Notes: generated by a model from the letters alone, not told the origin. DNA of 64,000 nt from Halisarca cf. caerulea (GCA_963170055.1 CAUJGJ010000003.1:1279044-1343043), one strand, 5' to 3'. Positions 23,983-33,954 are shown, numbered from the stretch's first letter. Program-made: numbers and translations.

Positions 23983-24581
23983 ATTCTGTAGAGGATGTGA
24001 GCTCATTGAGGTCGCTCGTCCTTGGAGGCCTATGCACTGTCAATATTACCTGCAAAGGAGGGAAATTCCCTCTTCATCCCTTTGGCCTGACAGACGAGGA
24101 CTGCAGTGGAGTGCTGTTGGCTCCGGAGGGTGTGGTTGCTAAAGGTGTTACCGTAGCTGTGCACTATGCTGTTCTCCTGAGTGGACCATTCCGTCTTCCA
24201 GAGAACTGGCAGAGAGTCAGTGTGGTCCTCTACTTGAATTGCCCTAAGAGCAGTTGGCTCCTGAAGCCCATTGAGCTGAGGTTAAGACACTGGGCAGTCC
24301 TGTCAGAAGGCACCATTATTTCTGCCATGAAAGCCCCACACATTTTACTGACAAATGAGAAAGAGTTTGTCTTTGAAGAAGTTCAACATAGAAGAGTGTT
24401 TTCAGACGTGGTGTCATTGTCCATGCAAGAAGACTTTTGTCTCATCTGTTCTGCTGCCAAACCTAGTGGTCCTCATGAAGTGGACATCAAGTGCTTTGGT
24501 ATGCTCATTCCAACTCCCATGAAGGATCGCGTCCAGAACCTCTTCCTCTGTTGTACTTTTGCCGACACAGCATGGATTAGC
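23983..24581 (+). CDS. CARD gene, ZU5 domain exon
   Basis: A 599-nt exon that ends at a perfect GTAAGT donor in phase 0. The acceptor is either of two adjacent AGs (exon from 23977 or 23983), both in the same phase, and a leftover G from 12415 completes the first codon. The encoded segment VNITCKGGKFPL ... APEGVVAKGVTVAVHY ... SSWLLKPIELRLRHW has the pattern of a ZU5 domain: a GG(K/R) start, PxGVV, a VxVxY strand and the final LLKPIxLxLxH strand. The following 100 residues look like the start of a UPA region. ZU5-UPA tandems occur in UNC5, PIDD and ankyrins, where they hold a death domain in check; the same role is inferred here. Confidence 0.78.
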
Positions 24582-24644
24582 GTAAGTGCTGTCATTTCTA
24601 TATATACTCTATGTAATATGTATTGCATGTGTTACCAATGCAGT

Positions 24645-24823
24645 ACAGTCAAAACTGCTTACAACAACACCGCTGGTTCCCCTGTTTTGTGCTGTTATAA
24701 CCAAGTTGTTGTTGTAACCAGTACATTTTGTACAGAGACCAGTGAAACAGTTCCCAACATGTGTGTTGTTGTAGAGAGAGTGATGTTGTATCCAGTGACT
24801 TTGTAAAGAGATTTGACTGTACT
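24645..24823. repeat. pogo/Tigger-type MITE
   Basis: The termini are tacagtcaaaactgc and the inverse gatttgactgta, with TA at each end, as in the Tigger element at 26245. Internal direct gttgttgttgta motifs are present. It lies in a CARD-gene intron. Confidence 0.65.
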
Positions 24824-25272
24824 ATATTGCTCCAATTAATTTGTGTCTCTATTCTTTCTGTATCCCCATAAGTTTGTTCCCAGACCATCATCAATCTTTA
24901 AATTCAATAGTTTCCCCACATTGTTACTTGGGGCTACATATATTCATATATACCATTATATGTACCACCATGCATCTAGGATGTTCCTATTTGTGGCCGG
25001 TGGTGTCTACAGACATTTCCAGCCCATCATGAAGTATTGCTTAACCTTAACCCTGCAGTTTATCAGTGCCATTACTGTGTACAGAGCACTGTACAATCAT
25101 GTCCATTAATTATCTGAATATTTCTTGAAGTTTATGTCAGACTCTTCATTATGTTTACTCATGTATAGCTTGCATGACCAGAAGGTGGCGGATTACATGT
25201 ATGATTCAGAAAATGAATGCATTTTCACTTTTTATCAGATTCTATTTTACTTTATTTTACTTAAAATCTCAG

Positions 25273-25416
25273 GCAATGGAATCGTACTACAGATTCATTG
25301 AATCGGGGAAGCGATGCCCCAAACCAAGGGAGTTCATCTTCACTGGTAACACAATAGAGGCTAGAGTGAGAGATGTCAAAGGTCCTGGATGGACAGTGAC
25401 AGTTGTCGAGGGAAAG
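25273..25416 (+). CDS. CARD gene, UPA-like exon 1
   Basis: A 144-nt phase 0-0 exon between acceptor ttaaaatctcag and a GTTGGC donor. It encodes AMESYYRFIESG ... KPREFIFTGN and GPGWTVTVVEG. It continues the region after ZU5 and is tentatively part of a UPA domain. Confidence 0.65.
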
Positions 25417-25605
25417 GTTGGCAACTATAACACAGCTTCAACTTGTCAGTGTATATGTGTACATGAAAAATAAAAAGAATGCTCAGTCTGATTGTAGGGT
25501 CTATGGTCTGACTCCATGTTTATGTAGTGCATGGTTAGTTGGGTGTGCTGAAATGCTGAGGGCCTTGTATTGCATAACTGTTTTGTTCTCTATTGCTGTT
25601 GACAG

Positions 25606-25840
25606 GTGTCCAAGGAGGCACTGAGTTCCATAGATGAATGCACTCAGTGTGATAAGAAGATAGCACGGATGACTGTAGGACTATACCCTCCTTCCATGGA
25701 CTTTGTTGTTACTTATGAGAAAACTCCTTCCGAAGAGACTCATTGCCAATTGGCCAATATTGTTGAACTAGTACCTGCCACATCCAGGGATCAAGCTGCT
25801 AGCTTTTGCTTTCATGTTCATTCTAGAATGGACCCCACAG
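25606..25840 (+). CDS. CARD gene, UPA-like exon 2
   Basis: A 235-nt exon from acceptor gctgttgacag (phase 0) to a GTAATT donor, leaving G. It encodes VSKEALSSIDECTQC, then IARMTVGLYPPSM and FCFHVHSRMDPT. Beta-rich composition and position after ZU5 are consistent with the second half of a UPA region. The leftover G completes an Asp codon with AT of the exon at 33889. Confidence 0.65.
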
Positions 25841-25969
25841 GTAATTCCTTGTATACAGGCTATATACTTGTGTACAGCAAATTCACTGTAGCAGTTGCTG
25901 GTACTACTTTCTCAAGTATGATATTATACGTATGTGTACACATGTTCATGCACCATTTACTCACTCACT

Positions 25970-25991
25970 CACACACACACACACTCACTCA

Positions 25992-26052
<61 letters not shown>

Positions 26053-26085
26053 ACACACACACACACACATACACACACACAAGTG
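25970..26085. repeat. (CA)n microsatellite with (ACTC) interruptions
   Basis: A nearly pure CA dinucleotide tract preceded by actcactcac units, in an intron of the CARD gene. Confidence 0.95.
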
Positions 26086-26733
26086 GTGCACACCCTGACC
26101 CATCCACCCACACAATTTGTACAAACACACATGCATGCATATACAGGTACTTGCCACACTCGTGGACTCACTGCGTAGTCCTCACATACTTGTATCTAAT
26201 TGCGAATTGGATACACAAAGGGTCCATTTGAAAAATTCATATACAGTCGAACTCTGATAGTAAGTACCCCCAAGGGGAAGAGGAAAAAGTCCTTACTATC
26301 CAAGGTACTTTCTATCCAAGGTTCATTATTATTCATAAATACATGTACATGTATGTGGACGCATTGTTATTTTCACTATGCTACTGTATTATTAAAAGCA
26401 ATCAGGACAATTTCATAGAGTAAATGACATTACACATTCACATGCAATTAATATTTCCCAATGGTGTAAAAATAGATTCTGAACAAGAGTATGAACTTAG
26501 TGGGTCCAGTATGAAGTGTTCAATCTAAGACATATCTGATTCAGTTCAATTGTAGAAAGCTGTCAAGGGTAGTCTGTTGCTGTTGCCGCTTAATAGTGAA
26601 CGTGAGATTTTCTAGAGTCTGTACTGCTGCAATATCCTGAGGATTAGATGAGGTGCAGGTCACAAATCTTTTGACAACATCAACTGCAGTCCTGTATTCA
26701 GAGTAACTTGGTAGAGACACTGGCTCGTCATCC

Positions 26734-27673
26734 TCAAGCTGATCCTCTGCATCCTACTTCCAAACTGGCTTCGTGGATAGAGGCAGCTATATCTTGATCA
26801 CTCAGTTCTCCACTAGTGATAACACCATTGTCAACTGTTGCAAACTCATTACACTCACAATCAATGGTCATCCCATTTCCTCTCAACTCATCCAGAACAC
26901 CTGAGATGCCGGGTTCAGATTCATCACCCTCAACAGGAGCACAGGAATCAGCAAGAAACCCCACATGCCGAAAGCAATTCTGAATGGTTCTAGGGGTTAC
27001 TTCATTCCAAGCATATTGCAACCATTGCATAGCATCAAGCACTGAGATCTTTATGTCATCATTACTATCCATTGCAATCAGAAGCTTCTGCAGCAGCTGG
27101 AATCGGTAGTGCACTTTCAACGACTGAATAATTCCTTGATCACACGGTTGCAATTTGGACGTGGTGTTTGGTGGTAGAAATTTCATCACAATGTGGGATA
27201 AACTGAGGTGTGGTGGGTGGGCAGGGCAGTTGTCAATGATCAGAAGGACAGTGCGATGTGCTTTGGAAAGCTTACTGTTCCATTTCTTGAGGTAGTCTTC
27301 AAATATATCACCTGTCATCCAAGCATTGCGATTGGTAGTGTATTCCAGAGGTACCATAGACACTCTGAACTACGTTACGTAGTATAGAGTGTCTATGGTA
27401 GAACAACCCCGTTTCGTCGAGGTTGTACACATCTTCAGGCAAGAAACGACCAAGAAGTTCGGGAAGTGTAATACTGAGCCAGTTTTCGGCATCGTGTGGC
27501 AACACATCACGTTCTTCTCCACAAACCTTCTTGAAAATGATACCATGGCGGGTCTTCCATCGATCGATAAAACCTGTTGTGGCTTTAAAAGACGTGTCAC
27601 CAAGAGCAGCTGCCAAGGCATCTGCTTTGGCAAGCAGAAGGGAACCACTAACAGGGACATTGTTAGTTCTCAC
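26734..27673 (-). pseudogene. Tigger transposase, middle and C-terminal part (broken)
   Basis: Two overlapping minus-strand frames. The first has a CENP-B/Tc5-type HTH (NVPVSGSLLLAKADAL ... FIDRWKTRHGI) and the first catalytic block YNLDETGLFY. The second has YTTNRNAWMTGDIFEDYL, LLIIDNCPAHP with the second Asp, and FLPPNTTSKLQPCDQGII, as in DDE_1/Tigger transposases. About 50 residues expected between the blocks are missing and the frame changes at about 27353-27399, where a short palindrome sits. The protein is therefore inactive. Introduced stop codons are few, so inactivation may be fairly recent. Confidence 0.85.
27353..27399. repeat. Short imperfect palindrome at the Tigger deletion scar
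   Basis: The 22-bp arms accatagacactctgaactac(g) and its inverse match at about 20 of 22 positions, with a 3-base loop. The palindrome lies exactly where the Tigger transposase loses coding sequence and shifts frame. Confidence 0.75.
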
Positions 27674-27719
27674 TTGTTGTATGGGGTGCCATTTGTGTCA
27701 AAATTAAGATGTCTGCATG

Positions 27720-28290
27720 ATATGAATATCATAACGTGATATTGTACATATCATATCATGATATGGATATCATGTCCTGATATCCATATCACGTCCTGAT
27801 ATCCCTATCACGTCCTGATATCCCTATCACATCCTGATATCCCTATCACATCCTGATATCCATATCATGTCCTGATATCCATATCACGTCCTGATATCCC
27901 TATCACATCCTGATATCCCTATCACGTCCTGATATCCCTATCACGTCCTGATATCCATATCATGTCCTGATATCCCTATCACATCCTGATATCCCTATCA
28001 CGTCCTGATATCCCTATCACGTCCTGATATCCCTGTCACGTCCTGATATCCATATCACGTCCTGATATCCATATCACGTCCTGATATCCCTATCACGTCC
28101 TGATATCCATATCATGGCCTGATATCCATATCATGGCCTGATATCCATATTATGGCATGATATCCATATCATGGCATGATATCCATATCATGGCCTGATA
28201 TCCATATCATGGCCTGATATCCATATCATGGCTTGATATTCATATCATGGCCTGATATTCATATCATGGCCTGATATTCATAATATGTTC
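27720..28290. repeat. Left subterminal array, 19-bp palindromic units
   Basis: About 30 copies of cctgatatccatatcacgt with variants (ccctatcac, catatcatgg). Each unit holds the palindrome GATATC. The array is inverted with respect to 32705-33385 and forms the bulk of the left terminal repeat. Units near the gene drift to the 'atggcctgatatccatatc' form on both sides. Confidence 0.95.
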
Positions 28291-28315
28291 TAGATTCAGT
28301 GCCATGGCTTAGACC

Positions 28316-28345
28316 TGTTCTGAGCATGCTCAGTGCCATGCCCTG
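28316..28345. promoter_or_regulatory. Putative start-proximal element shared by both termini
   Basis: The palindrome ctgagcatgctcag in the context gttctgagcatgctcagtgc lies about 20-50 bp before the transposase ATG. The same sequence, inverted, lies at 32643-32668 upstream of the HECT gene. Because both genes read inward from the terminal repeats, these copies may be promoters or transposase-binding sites. This is inferred from symmetry alone. Confidence 0.35.
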
Positions 28346-28365
28346 CATGTGCATGCTGCATTAAA

Positions 28366-29556
28366 ATGGCTGGCCGCCCTGCCAAGGAAGTGGACTTGGA
28401 GGAGGTGAAATACTTACTAGCTTTCGACTTCAAATTAGAAGACATAGCAGCTATACTGGATATCAGCAGATCAACACTTTACAGGCACATGAAGAATGCT
28501 CAAATCGAGAAATACAGTGATATTTCAGATAGGGATCTTGATGATACTGTTCGAAGAATCAAGGTAGATCACCCTAATGACGGGGAAGTTTTAATGCAGG
28601 CTCATTTGCTAAGATTAGGCATTTGTGTGCAACGGTGCAGACTAAGGCAAACTATACATCGTGTAGATCCAGTAAACACTGCTCTGAGACGAGCCAAAAC
28701 AGTAAAAAGACGTGTTTATCATGTCGAAGGACCTAACAGTGTTTGGCATCTTGATGGCAACCACAAGCTAATCCGCTGGCGATTTGTGATACATGGAGGG
28801 GTAGATGGCTATAGTAGAATGATTGTTTACTTGCAGTGTGCCACTGATAATGCCGCAGCTACTGTTGTCCGACTTTTTGAAGATGCTGTACATATGTATG
28901 GACTACCTGAGAAGGTACGCACGGATCTTGGAGGTGAGAATGTAGATGTTTGGGATGTAATGAACAATGAACACAACAGTCCATCAGCTGTTATTACGGG
29001 TAGTTCCACTCACAATGAACGTGTTGAGCGTCTTTGGAATGATGTACGGAGGTCCGTTACTGAAGAGTTCCGTTGTTTATTTTATCAACTGGAACACGAA
29101 GGGTCATTGAATCCATTAAATGAAACGGACATGTATTGTCTTCACTATGTGTTTGAGAGAAGAATAAATCGTGTAGTGAATGAGTTCGTCATTTCTTGGA
29201 ACAATCACAAGTTATCAACCGAGGGAAACAAATCCCCTAATCAACTTTTCCTGACAGGAATGCTGTCATCTTCTGTTGCTGGAAGGATACCTCCTATTCC
29301 TTACTCATCAACTACCACACAGCAAAGTTCTCCTGGTCCTTCCACTACGCATCCTGCTAGTTCCTTACCAAATACATCCAGTCATGTCTCTGTGCCACGG
29401 AGTTCCTTTAAGCCTTGCTCCCTATTGCAACAAGCATTGCTGACTCAAGTTGACCCTTTGGGTGATTCATGCAACTACGGTAAAGACATTTACCTCAAAA
29501 CGGTGTCTCTTGTATTAAACCATTTACAGAATTACACCACTTGTGGCTGTGCATAA
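28366..29556 (+). CDS. DDE integrase-like transposase of the HECT-carrying transposon
   Basis: A single exon of about 396 residues from MAGRPAKEVDLEE; an upstream in-frame ATG at 28333 is less likely. Residues 1-50 form a resolvase-like helix-turn-helix (LEDIAAILDISRSTLYRHM). The catalytic core is of integrase (rve) type with all three acidic residues visible: D in VWHLDGNHKL, D in VRTDLGGENV and E in HNERVERLWNDV. The C-terminus is Ser/Pro-rich. The frame is intact, so cut-and-paste transposition of the surrounding element is the inferred role. It ends 148 bp from the stop of the convergent HECT gene. Confidence 0.85.
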   Translation: MAGRPAKEVDLEEVKYLLAFDFKLEDIAAILDISRSTLYRHMKNAQIEKYSDISDRDLDDTVRRIKVDHPNDGEVLMQAHLLRLGICVQRCRLRQTIHRVDPVNTALRRAKTVKRRVYHVEGPNSVWHLDGNHKLIRWRFVIHGGVDGYSRMIVYLQCATDNAAATVVRLFEDAVHMYGLPEKVRTDLGGENVDVWDVMNNEHNSPSAVITGSSTHNERVERLWNDVRRSVTEEFRCLFYQLEHEGSLNPLNETDMYCLHYVFERRINRVVNEFVISWNNHKLSTEGNKSPNQLFLTGMLSSSVAGRIPPIPYSSTTTQQSSPGPSTTHPASSLPNTSSHVSVPRSSFKPCSLLQQALLTQVDPLGDSCNYGKDIYLKTVSLVLNHLQNYTTCGCA

Positions 29557-29703
29557 ACTATTTAGTCTAGCGGACAGAAAGTAAATATACATTATATATT
29601 ACGTATATAGCTGCATGGTAATGGAATGATACAAGTCTGCTTTAATTTAGTAAACTGTATGTAACTGTGATAAGTTGATACAGTCAAGTAATTACAGCTA
29701 GTA

Positions 29704-30429
29704 CTATAAACCTATTAAGTGTTCATTTAGCTTACAGCTTTGACAGTGTAGTAAACCTGTCATACATTTCCAAAAACCATGTGCATTTAGTATGCCAAAT
29801 GTCATTCTTTCTTTGAAAGTCTCGTAATCTTCAATAATGGGCAGCCGTATCACAAGAGCACATGTTGAAGCTGTTGGGAACATTCCTCCTTCATGCAGAA
29901 ACTTGATTGCCCCCTGCTCCTCAAATCCCAGGATGGGGATAGATGTTGCTCCAGTTGCAAATGCCAGCACGTCCTCTAATGTTAGCGTTATATCCTCCCT
30001 ACTGGTCTTGGTGATGGAGCACAAGCCTTGTTCCACATCACGAAGAAAGTAGCCCCAATGTAGAGCCATCTCTTCCTCAGCTTCTCTACAGTTGCACCCC
30101 TCCTCTGAGAAGGTAGGTGGAAAAAGCACACTCACCTGTGATGCAGTGAGTTTACTGGGTGGCTTTTCCTCACAAAATAAGCACTTGAGACTACCGGCTT
30201 CGTCTTCACTCCAAATCATTCCCCCAAAATTTAATCCTTCTACTATTTGATCCAATTCTGCCTTCCGTGCATAAACTGTGTAATGTAGGGCAAGGCTACA
30301 CACCATCTCATCCCTGTTTGATATGGTGAGGGTAGAGGTAGGCTTTATGTAGCCACAGTCGTATCTGAAGTCATAATCATCTGATGACATAAGTGCCTGA
30401 AGTTCCTCTGTGCTTTTTACATCTGCAAT
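29704..30429 (-). CDS. HECT ubiquitin ligase, last exon (C-lobe)
   Basis: Phase-0 exon after acceptor ttttcctcatgtag. It encodes the end of the N-lobe and the whole C-lobe of a HECT domain: LALHYTVYARKAELDQIVEG, then DVLAFATGATSIPILGF, PTASTCALVIRLPI with the catalytic Cys in TC, and YETFKERMTFGILNAHGF. It ends at a stop at 29704. HECT enzymes take ubiquitin from an E2 onto this Cys and pass it to substrate. The conserved Cys and intact frame suggest a working enzyme. Confidence 0.88.
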   Translation of the reverse strand: MADVKSTEELQALMSSDDYDFRYDCGYIKPTSTLTISNRDEMVCSLALHYTVYARKAELDQIVEGLNFGGMIWSEDEAGSLKCLFCEEKPPSKLTASQVSVLFPPTFSEEGCNCREAEEEMALHWGYFLRDVEQGLCSITKTSREDITLTLEDVLAFATGATSIPILGFEEQGAIKFLHEGGMFPTASTCALVIRLPIIEDYETFKERMTFGILNAHGFWKCMTGLLHCQSCKLNEHLIGL

Positions 30430-30529
30430 CTACATGAGGAAAATGAAAAGAAGCAGTTATCAGATACATGTATAATATGATGTACTGTACATGCCTGCAA
30501 ATGACAGACAATTATTAAAATATACATAC

Positions 30530-31016
30530 TTTCTGCACTTTTGCTTGGATTTCATTGTCCGGTATGTCACATATTTGTGCTTGCAATCCGACACTTCCGT
30601 ACAGGATGTAGTGTGCAATGGTTGGTGCCAAAAAGCTAGGAGGAGGTCCTCCCTGGAGTATAGACATTGCAAAAAACCTACCCACTTCTTGATACTCCTT
30701 TGTGCACAAGAGATGAACATTATGAGTTGGAGCCCGTCTATTGCTTGTCCCTTGAAAAAGAGTGTTATTGAGATTAACTTCCCGCATCCCCAATCGCAAA
30801 TACTCTCTTCTAGGCCCACCATCATCAATTGCTGCTTCTCCGATAAACTCTACCTTAAGCCACTTACGAGAAGAGAAGTTCGGCTGCTTTACAGCTCGCA
30901 GTGTGTCCTTCCATATTTTTTTCCTTCTCACTTGAAGGATAATAGTGGAGTCATCTGAAAAGCAGTTGTCTGGTAGGTGGCAGGAGCGCATCTTCTGTAC
31001 AATGGCTTTGGTGGAC
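30530..31016 (-). CDS. HECT ubiquitin ligase, N-lobe exon
   Basis: Between acceptor actctctatag and a GTATGT donor, entering in phase 2 and leaving in phase 0. It encodes LKVEFIGEAAIDDGGPRREY, the hallmark start of a HECT N-lobe, then LLCTKEYQEVGRFFAMSILQ and GGPPPSFLAPTIAHYILYGS. It joins the C-lobe exon in frame. Confidence 0.88.
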
Positions 31017-31112
31017 CTATAGAGAGTTGTAAAAAAGATTCTGAAATACAGTATTTCAATCAGAAAACACAATAATAATGGTGCATTTTCCACAGGTTTC
31101 GGATGAACTCAC

Positions 31113-31432
31113 TGTTCCTTGCTGTGCCTATACATCTCTGTAAGAAAACTATTCTCACAGGCCTTCTGTAATGCTAAATCCTCAATACTGTCTTCACTAT
31201 CGGAATTTTCCTGACCTGAACCACATCCACTATATAAATAATTGTTGAATGGAACCTATTAATTAGTACATATAAAAACAATATGTCTCAATATTATATT
31301 CCCTACTGCACCTGCTTTCATAGAGAACTTTATCCATGGGTAGTTTGTCTCACACACTTGTGGTACCATTTGTTGTCCATTTCTGTTGGATATATTCCTA
31401 CTTCTAGTGGGCACTGAACGATCATAGACCTC
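31113..31432 (-). CDS. HECT gene, two linker exons
   Basis: Exon 31113-31229 encodes an acidic segment (GSGQENSDSEDSIEDLALQK) and joins the N-lobe exon in matching phase via a GTGAGT donor. Exon 31312-31432 begins EVYDRSVPTRSRN after an ATAG acceptor and ends at GTGCAG. These two exons do not join in phase with one another: one base is left where two are needed. Either a splice site is misplaced or there is a small indel. Confidence 0.5.
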
Positions 31433-31504
31433 CTATTAATTAAAAGAAATCGTATCACTGGTCTGTACATAGATGCATGTACTGCATGTACTCAAGGTAT
31501 GTAC

Positions 31505-32147
31505 CTCATCTGATTCAGCTTCTCCTTTTGTCAAGTCTATTTCGTCATCACCAATGGCATCTTCTTTCAAATTTCTATTAACTTTCAATTCTGCCTGAGC
31601 CTCAATGTAAAGGCACCCTTGGCCACTCAGCTTTGCCACTTCCTTTGGTGTCCATGTAAAAGATGCTGATACAGCAGGAACTGTCAGTGACTTAGTCCCC
31701 CCTCCTCCAGTTTGGAGAAACCGAAAATGAAAGCTGGAGTCATCTTCCATAGCATCTCGAAATGCAGACCTCACTTCACTCAAGACCTCATCTTCTGTCA
31801 TGTCTGAGTGAAGACGTATTTTCCCACATAGGCCTCTAGCTTGTAATGCAGCCCGTGCCTTCCCCTTGGGTATAGCTGTGATTCTGCTCTGCTCAAGTGC
31901 ACCGTATCCCTTGGGTAAGCAAAGAATGGTCCTATCCCAAGTAACCACACGAGGTGCCTTTTCTTTCCCCTTCTTATGACTGAATGCTGGCCGCCTCTTT
32001 CTTACAGATGGCACATTTTGAGCAGAGAGTGTAGCAGGTAGCGGGTTTAGGTGACTAGTGGAAGAAGTTGAAGGTGAAATAGATGGTAGAGATGGACGGT
32101 TTACTTGATGTTGGGTTTGAGCACTCGTTACTGGAAGTGGAAGTGTC
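31505..32147 (-). CDS. HECT gene, second exon (N-terminal region)
   Basis: Entered after acceptor acatttacag in phase 2 and left at GTACAT in phase 0. It starts with a Ser/Thr/Pro-rich stretch, then a basic VRKRRPAFSHKKGK patch, then a folded-looking segment: RVVTWDRTILCLPKG, LCGKIRLHSDMTEDEV and FRFLQTGGGGTKSL. This resembles N-terminal regions I associate with G2E3-like HECT proteins of repeated genes in fish and cnidarians. The function of this part is unknown. Confidence 0.7.
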
Positions 32148-32257
32148 CTGTAAATGTATGTAGTCGTGTGGCAAAATATAATATTGAGTACAGTATCAGC
32201 AGAGTATTACATACACACACGCATGCCCACATCTACACACAAACATGTACATACGTG

Positions 32258-32259
<2 letters not shown>

Positions 32260-32324
<65 letters not shown>

Positions 32325-32351
32325 ACACACAACACACACACGCACACACAT

Positions 32352-32417
<66 letters not shown>
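32260..32417. repeat. (CA)n microsatellite
   Basis: Nearly pure CA repeat with a few ACAT and CGC interruptions. It lies inside the first intron of the HECT gene, so it was acquired within the transposon. Confidence 0.95.
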
Positions 32418-32422
<5 letters not shown>

Positions 32423-32454
32423 ATACATGCATATGTGAACACAAACACACCCAC

Positions 32455-32519
32455 CTGCTGTCCAAAACTTGTTCCACAGCGCTGGTTATCAAATCTCTCA
32501 ACTGCTGATTGCTATCCAT
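32455..32519 (-). CDS. HECT gene, likely first exon
   Basis: From an ATG at 32519 (MDSNQQLRDLITSAVEQVLD) to a GTGGGT donor, leaving AG, which fits the G start of exon 32147. An in-frame ATG at 32582 could extend the start by 21 codons. The (CA)n tract at 32260-32417 lies in the first intron. Confidence 0.6.
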
Positions 32520-32704
32520 CACACTTGAGGTTAGCTGTGTGTTGAACCACTGCGTGGGACTGCTGTGTCTTCCAATTTTCAAGCATATACACTATAGTTC
32601 AGTTCTTCCAAATTCACAACTTACAGCATGCACAACACATGGCACTGAGCATGCTCAGAACAGTCATTAGAACATACCACTGTCTGATGCAGACTATGTT
32701 ATGA

Positions 32705-33385
32705 ATATCATAATGTATGGATATCAGGCCATGATAGGGATATCAGGCCATGATATGAATATCAGGCCATGATAGGGATATCAGGCCATGATATGGATAT
32801 CAGGACGTGATATGAATATCAGGACGTGATATGGATATCAGGACGTGATATGGATATCAGGACGTGATGTGGATATCAGGACGTGATGTGGATATCAGGA
32901 CGTGATAGGGATATCAAGACCTGATAGGGATATCAGGATGTGATATGGATATCAGGACGTGATATGGATATCAGGACGTGATAGGGATATCAGGACGTGA
33001 TAGGGATATCAGGACGTGATATGGATATCAGGACGTGATATGGATATCAGGACGTGATAGGGATATCAAGACCTGATAGGGATATCAGGATGTGATATGG
33101 ATATCAGGACATGATATGGATATCAGGACGTGATAGGGATATCAGGACGTGATAGGGATATCAAGACGTGATAGGGATATCAGGACGTGATATCCATATC
33201 ATGATATGATATGGATATCAGGATGTGATAGGGATATCAGGATGTGATAGGGATATCAGGACATGATATGGATATCAGGACGTGATAGGGATATCAGGAC
33301 GTGATATGGATATCAGGACATGATATCCATATCATGATATGATATGTACAATATCACGTTATGATATTCATATCATGCAGACATC
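32705..33385. repeat. Right subterminal array, 19-bp palindromic units
   Basis: About 35 copies of atatggatatcaggacgtg with gggata and catg variants, inverted relative to the left array. Blocks of several units repeat as higher-order sets (compare about 32900-33000 with 33030-33130), which implies unequal exchange. Confidence 0.95.
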
Positions 33386-33413
33386 TTAATTTTGACACAA
33401 ATGGCACCCCATA

Positions 33414-33645
33414 TGTTTGAACCATTGAAGAAGGGCTGTGTCTACATCCTTGTGATTAGCAGATCTAAAGCGTTTGGAGTCATTGCTGTACTCGGAAGAC
33501 TCGAACTGACGCTTCAAAGTGTCCCTATTTTTCCAAATCGGCTCAACTGTTCACAAACGTGAGCCTGCTTCACCCCACTCTCAATCTTTGAAACAATCTG
33601 GATATTCTCCTTCAAAGAAATAGACTTCTTCTTTGCTACAGCCAT
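33414..33645 (-). pseudogene. Tigger transposase, N-terminal part (cut off by insertion)
   Basis: From an ATG at 33645 the minus strand reads MAVAKKKSISLKENIQIV, then SGVKQAHVCEQL, the CENP-B N-terminal HTH pattern of Tigger proteins. It ends ALLQWFKH at the insertion point. The rest of the protein lies beyond the 5.7-kb element. Confidence 0.75.
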
Positions 33646-33888
33646 AACTTGCACCTAGGTACACACTATCCGAGGATTTCATACATGAGGCAAGTGTCAT
33701 AAGTACGTCATAACAGAAAATTCGTCATATCCGGGTTCGTATTAAACGATGAATTTTGTTAATAAAGCCATATAAAACGTCCTATGTTCTTAGAGAATCG
33801 TCCGTACTAACCGATGGTACGTGCTATCCCGGGTACGTACTAATCGAGTTTGACTGTACGTACATTCCTCCTCCGATATCCACCACAG

Positions 33889-33954
33889 ATAGGAGGCCGG
33901 AAAGCAGCCCATCCCACGGACACGCAGTGATGTCACCCACAGCCAGATTTTTTG
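33889..33954 (+). CDS. CARD gene, linker exon
   Basis: A 66-nt phase 1-1 exon between ccgatatccaccacag and a GTATGT donor. It encodes RRPESSPSHGHAVMSPTA and lies just outside the right end of the Tigger element. Ser/Pro-rich linker. Joined to its neighbours by phase only. Confidence 0.5.

Larger units (their letters stand above)
27680..33411. mobile_element. 5.7-kb DNA transposon carrying a DDE integrase-like transposase and a HECT ligase
   Basis: The ends are ggggtgccatttgtgtcaaa and its inverse, flanked by a 2-bp AT duplication. Both arms continue as matching inverted sequence (aattaagatgtctgcatgat, cataacgtgatattgtacat), then a 19-bp satellite array, then a ctgagcatgctcag motif. The terminal repeats are thus about 650-780 bp. 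Inside are two convergent genes: transposase (+, 28366-29556) and HECT ligase (-, 32519-29704). It sits inside a Tigger transposon in an intron. It may belong to a described superfamily of integrase-like cut-and-paste elements (for example IS3EU- or ISL2EU-like), but I cannot settle which. Confidence 0.85.
26245..33857 (-). mobile_element. Tigger/pogo DNA transposon, interrupted by a second transposon
   Basis: The left end is TA then cagtcgaactctgatagta; the right end is the inverse of cagtcaaactcgattagta, then TA. These are typical Tigger termini with a TA duplication. The minus strand carries the transposase: the N-terminal part at 33414-33645 and the rest at 26734-27673. They are separated by the 5.7-kb element at 27680-33411. 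Without the insertion and its AT duplication the frame would be continuous at the junction (WFKH then IQQVRTNN), so the insertion hit a coding Tigger copy. Confidence 0.82.

Noticed and set aside
27720..28290. CRISPR array
   Set aside because: The 19-bp units are adjacent without spacers, sit in a transposon terminus, and the DNA is eukaryotic.
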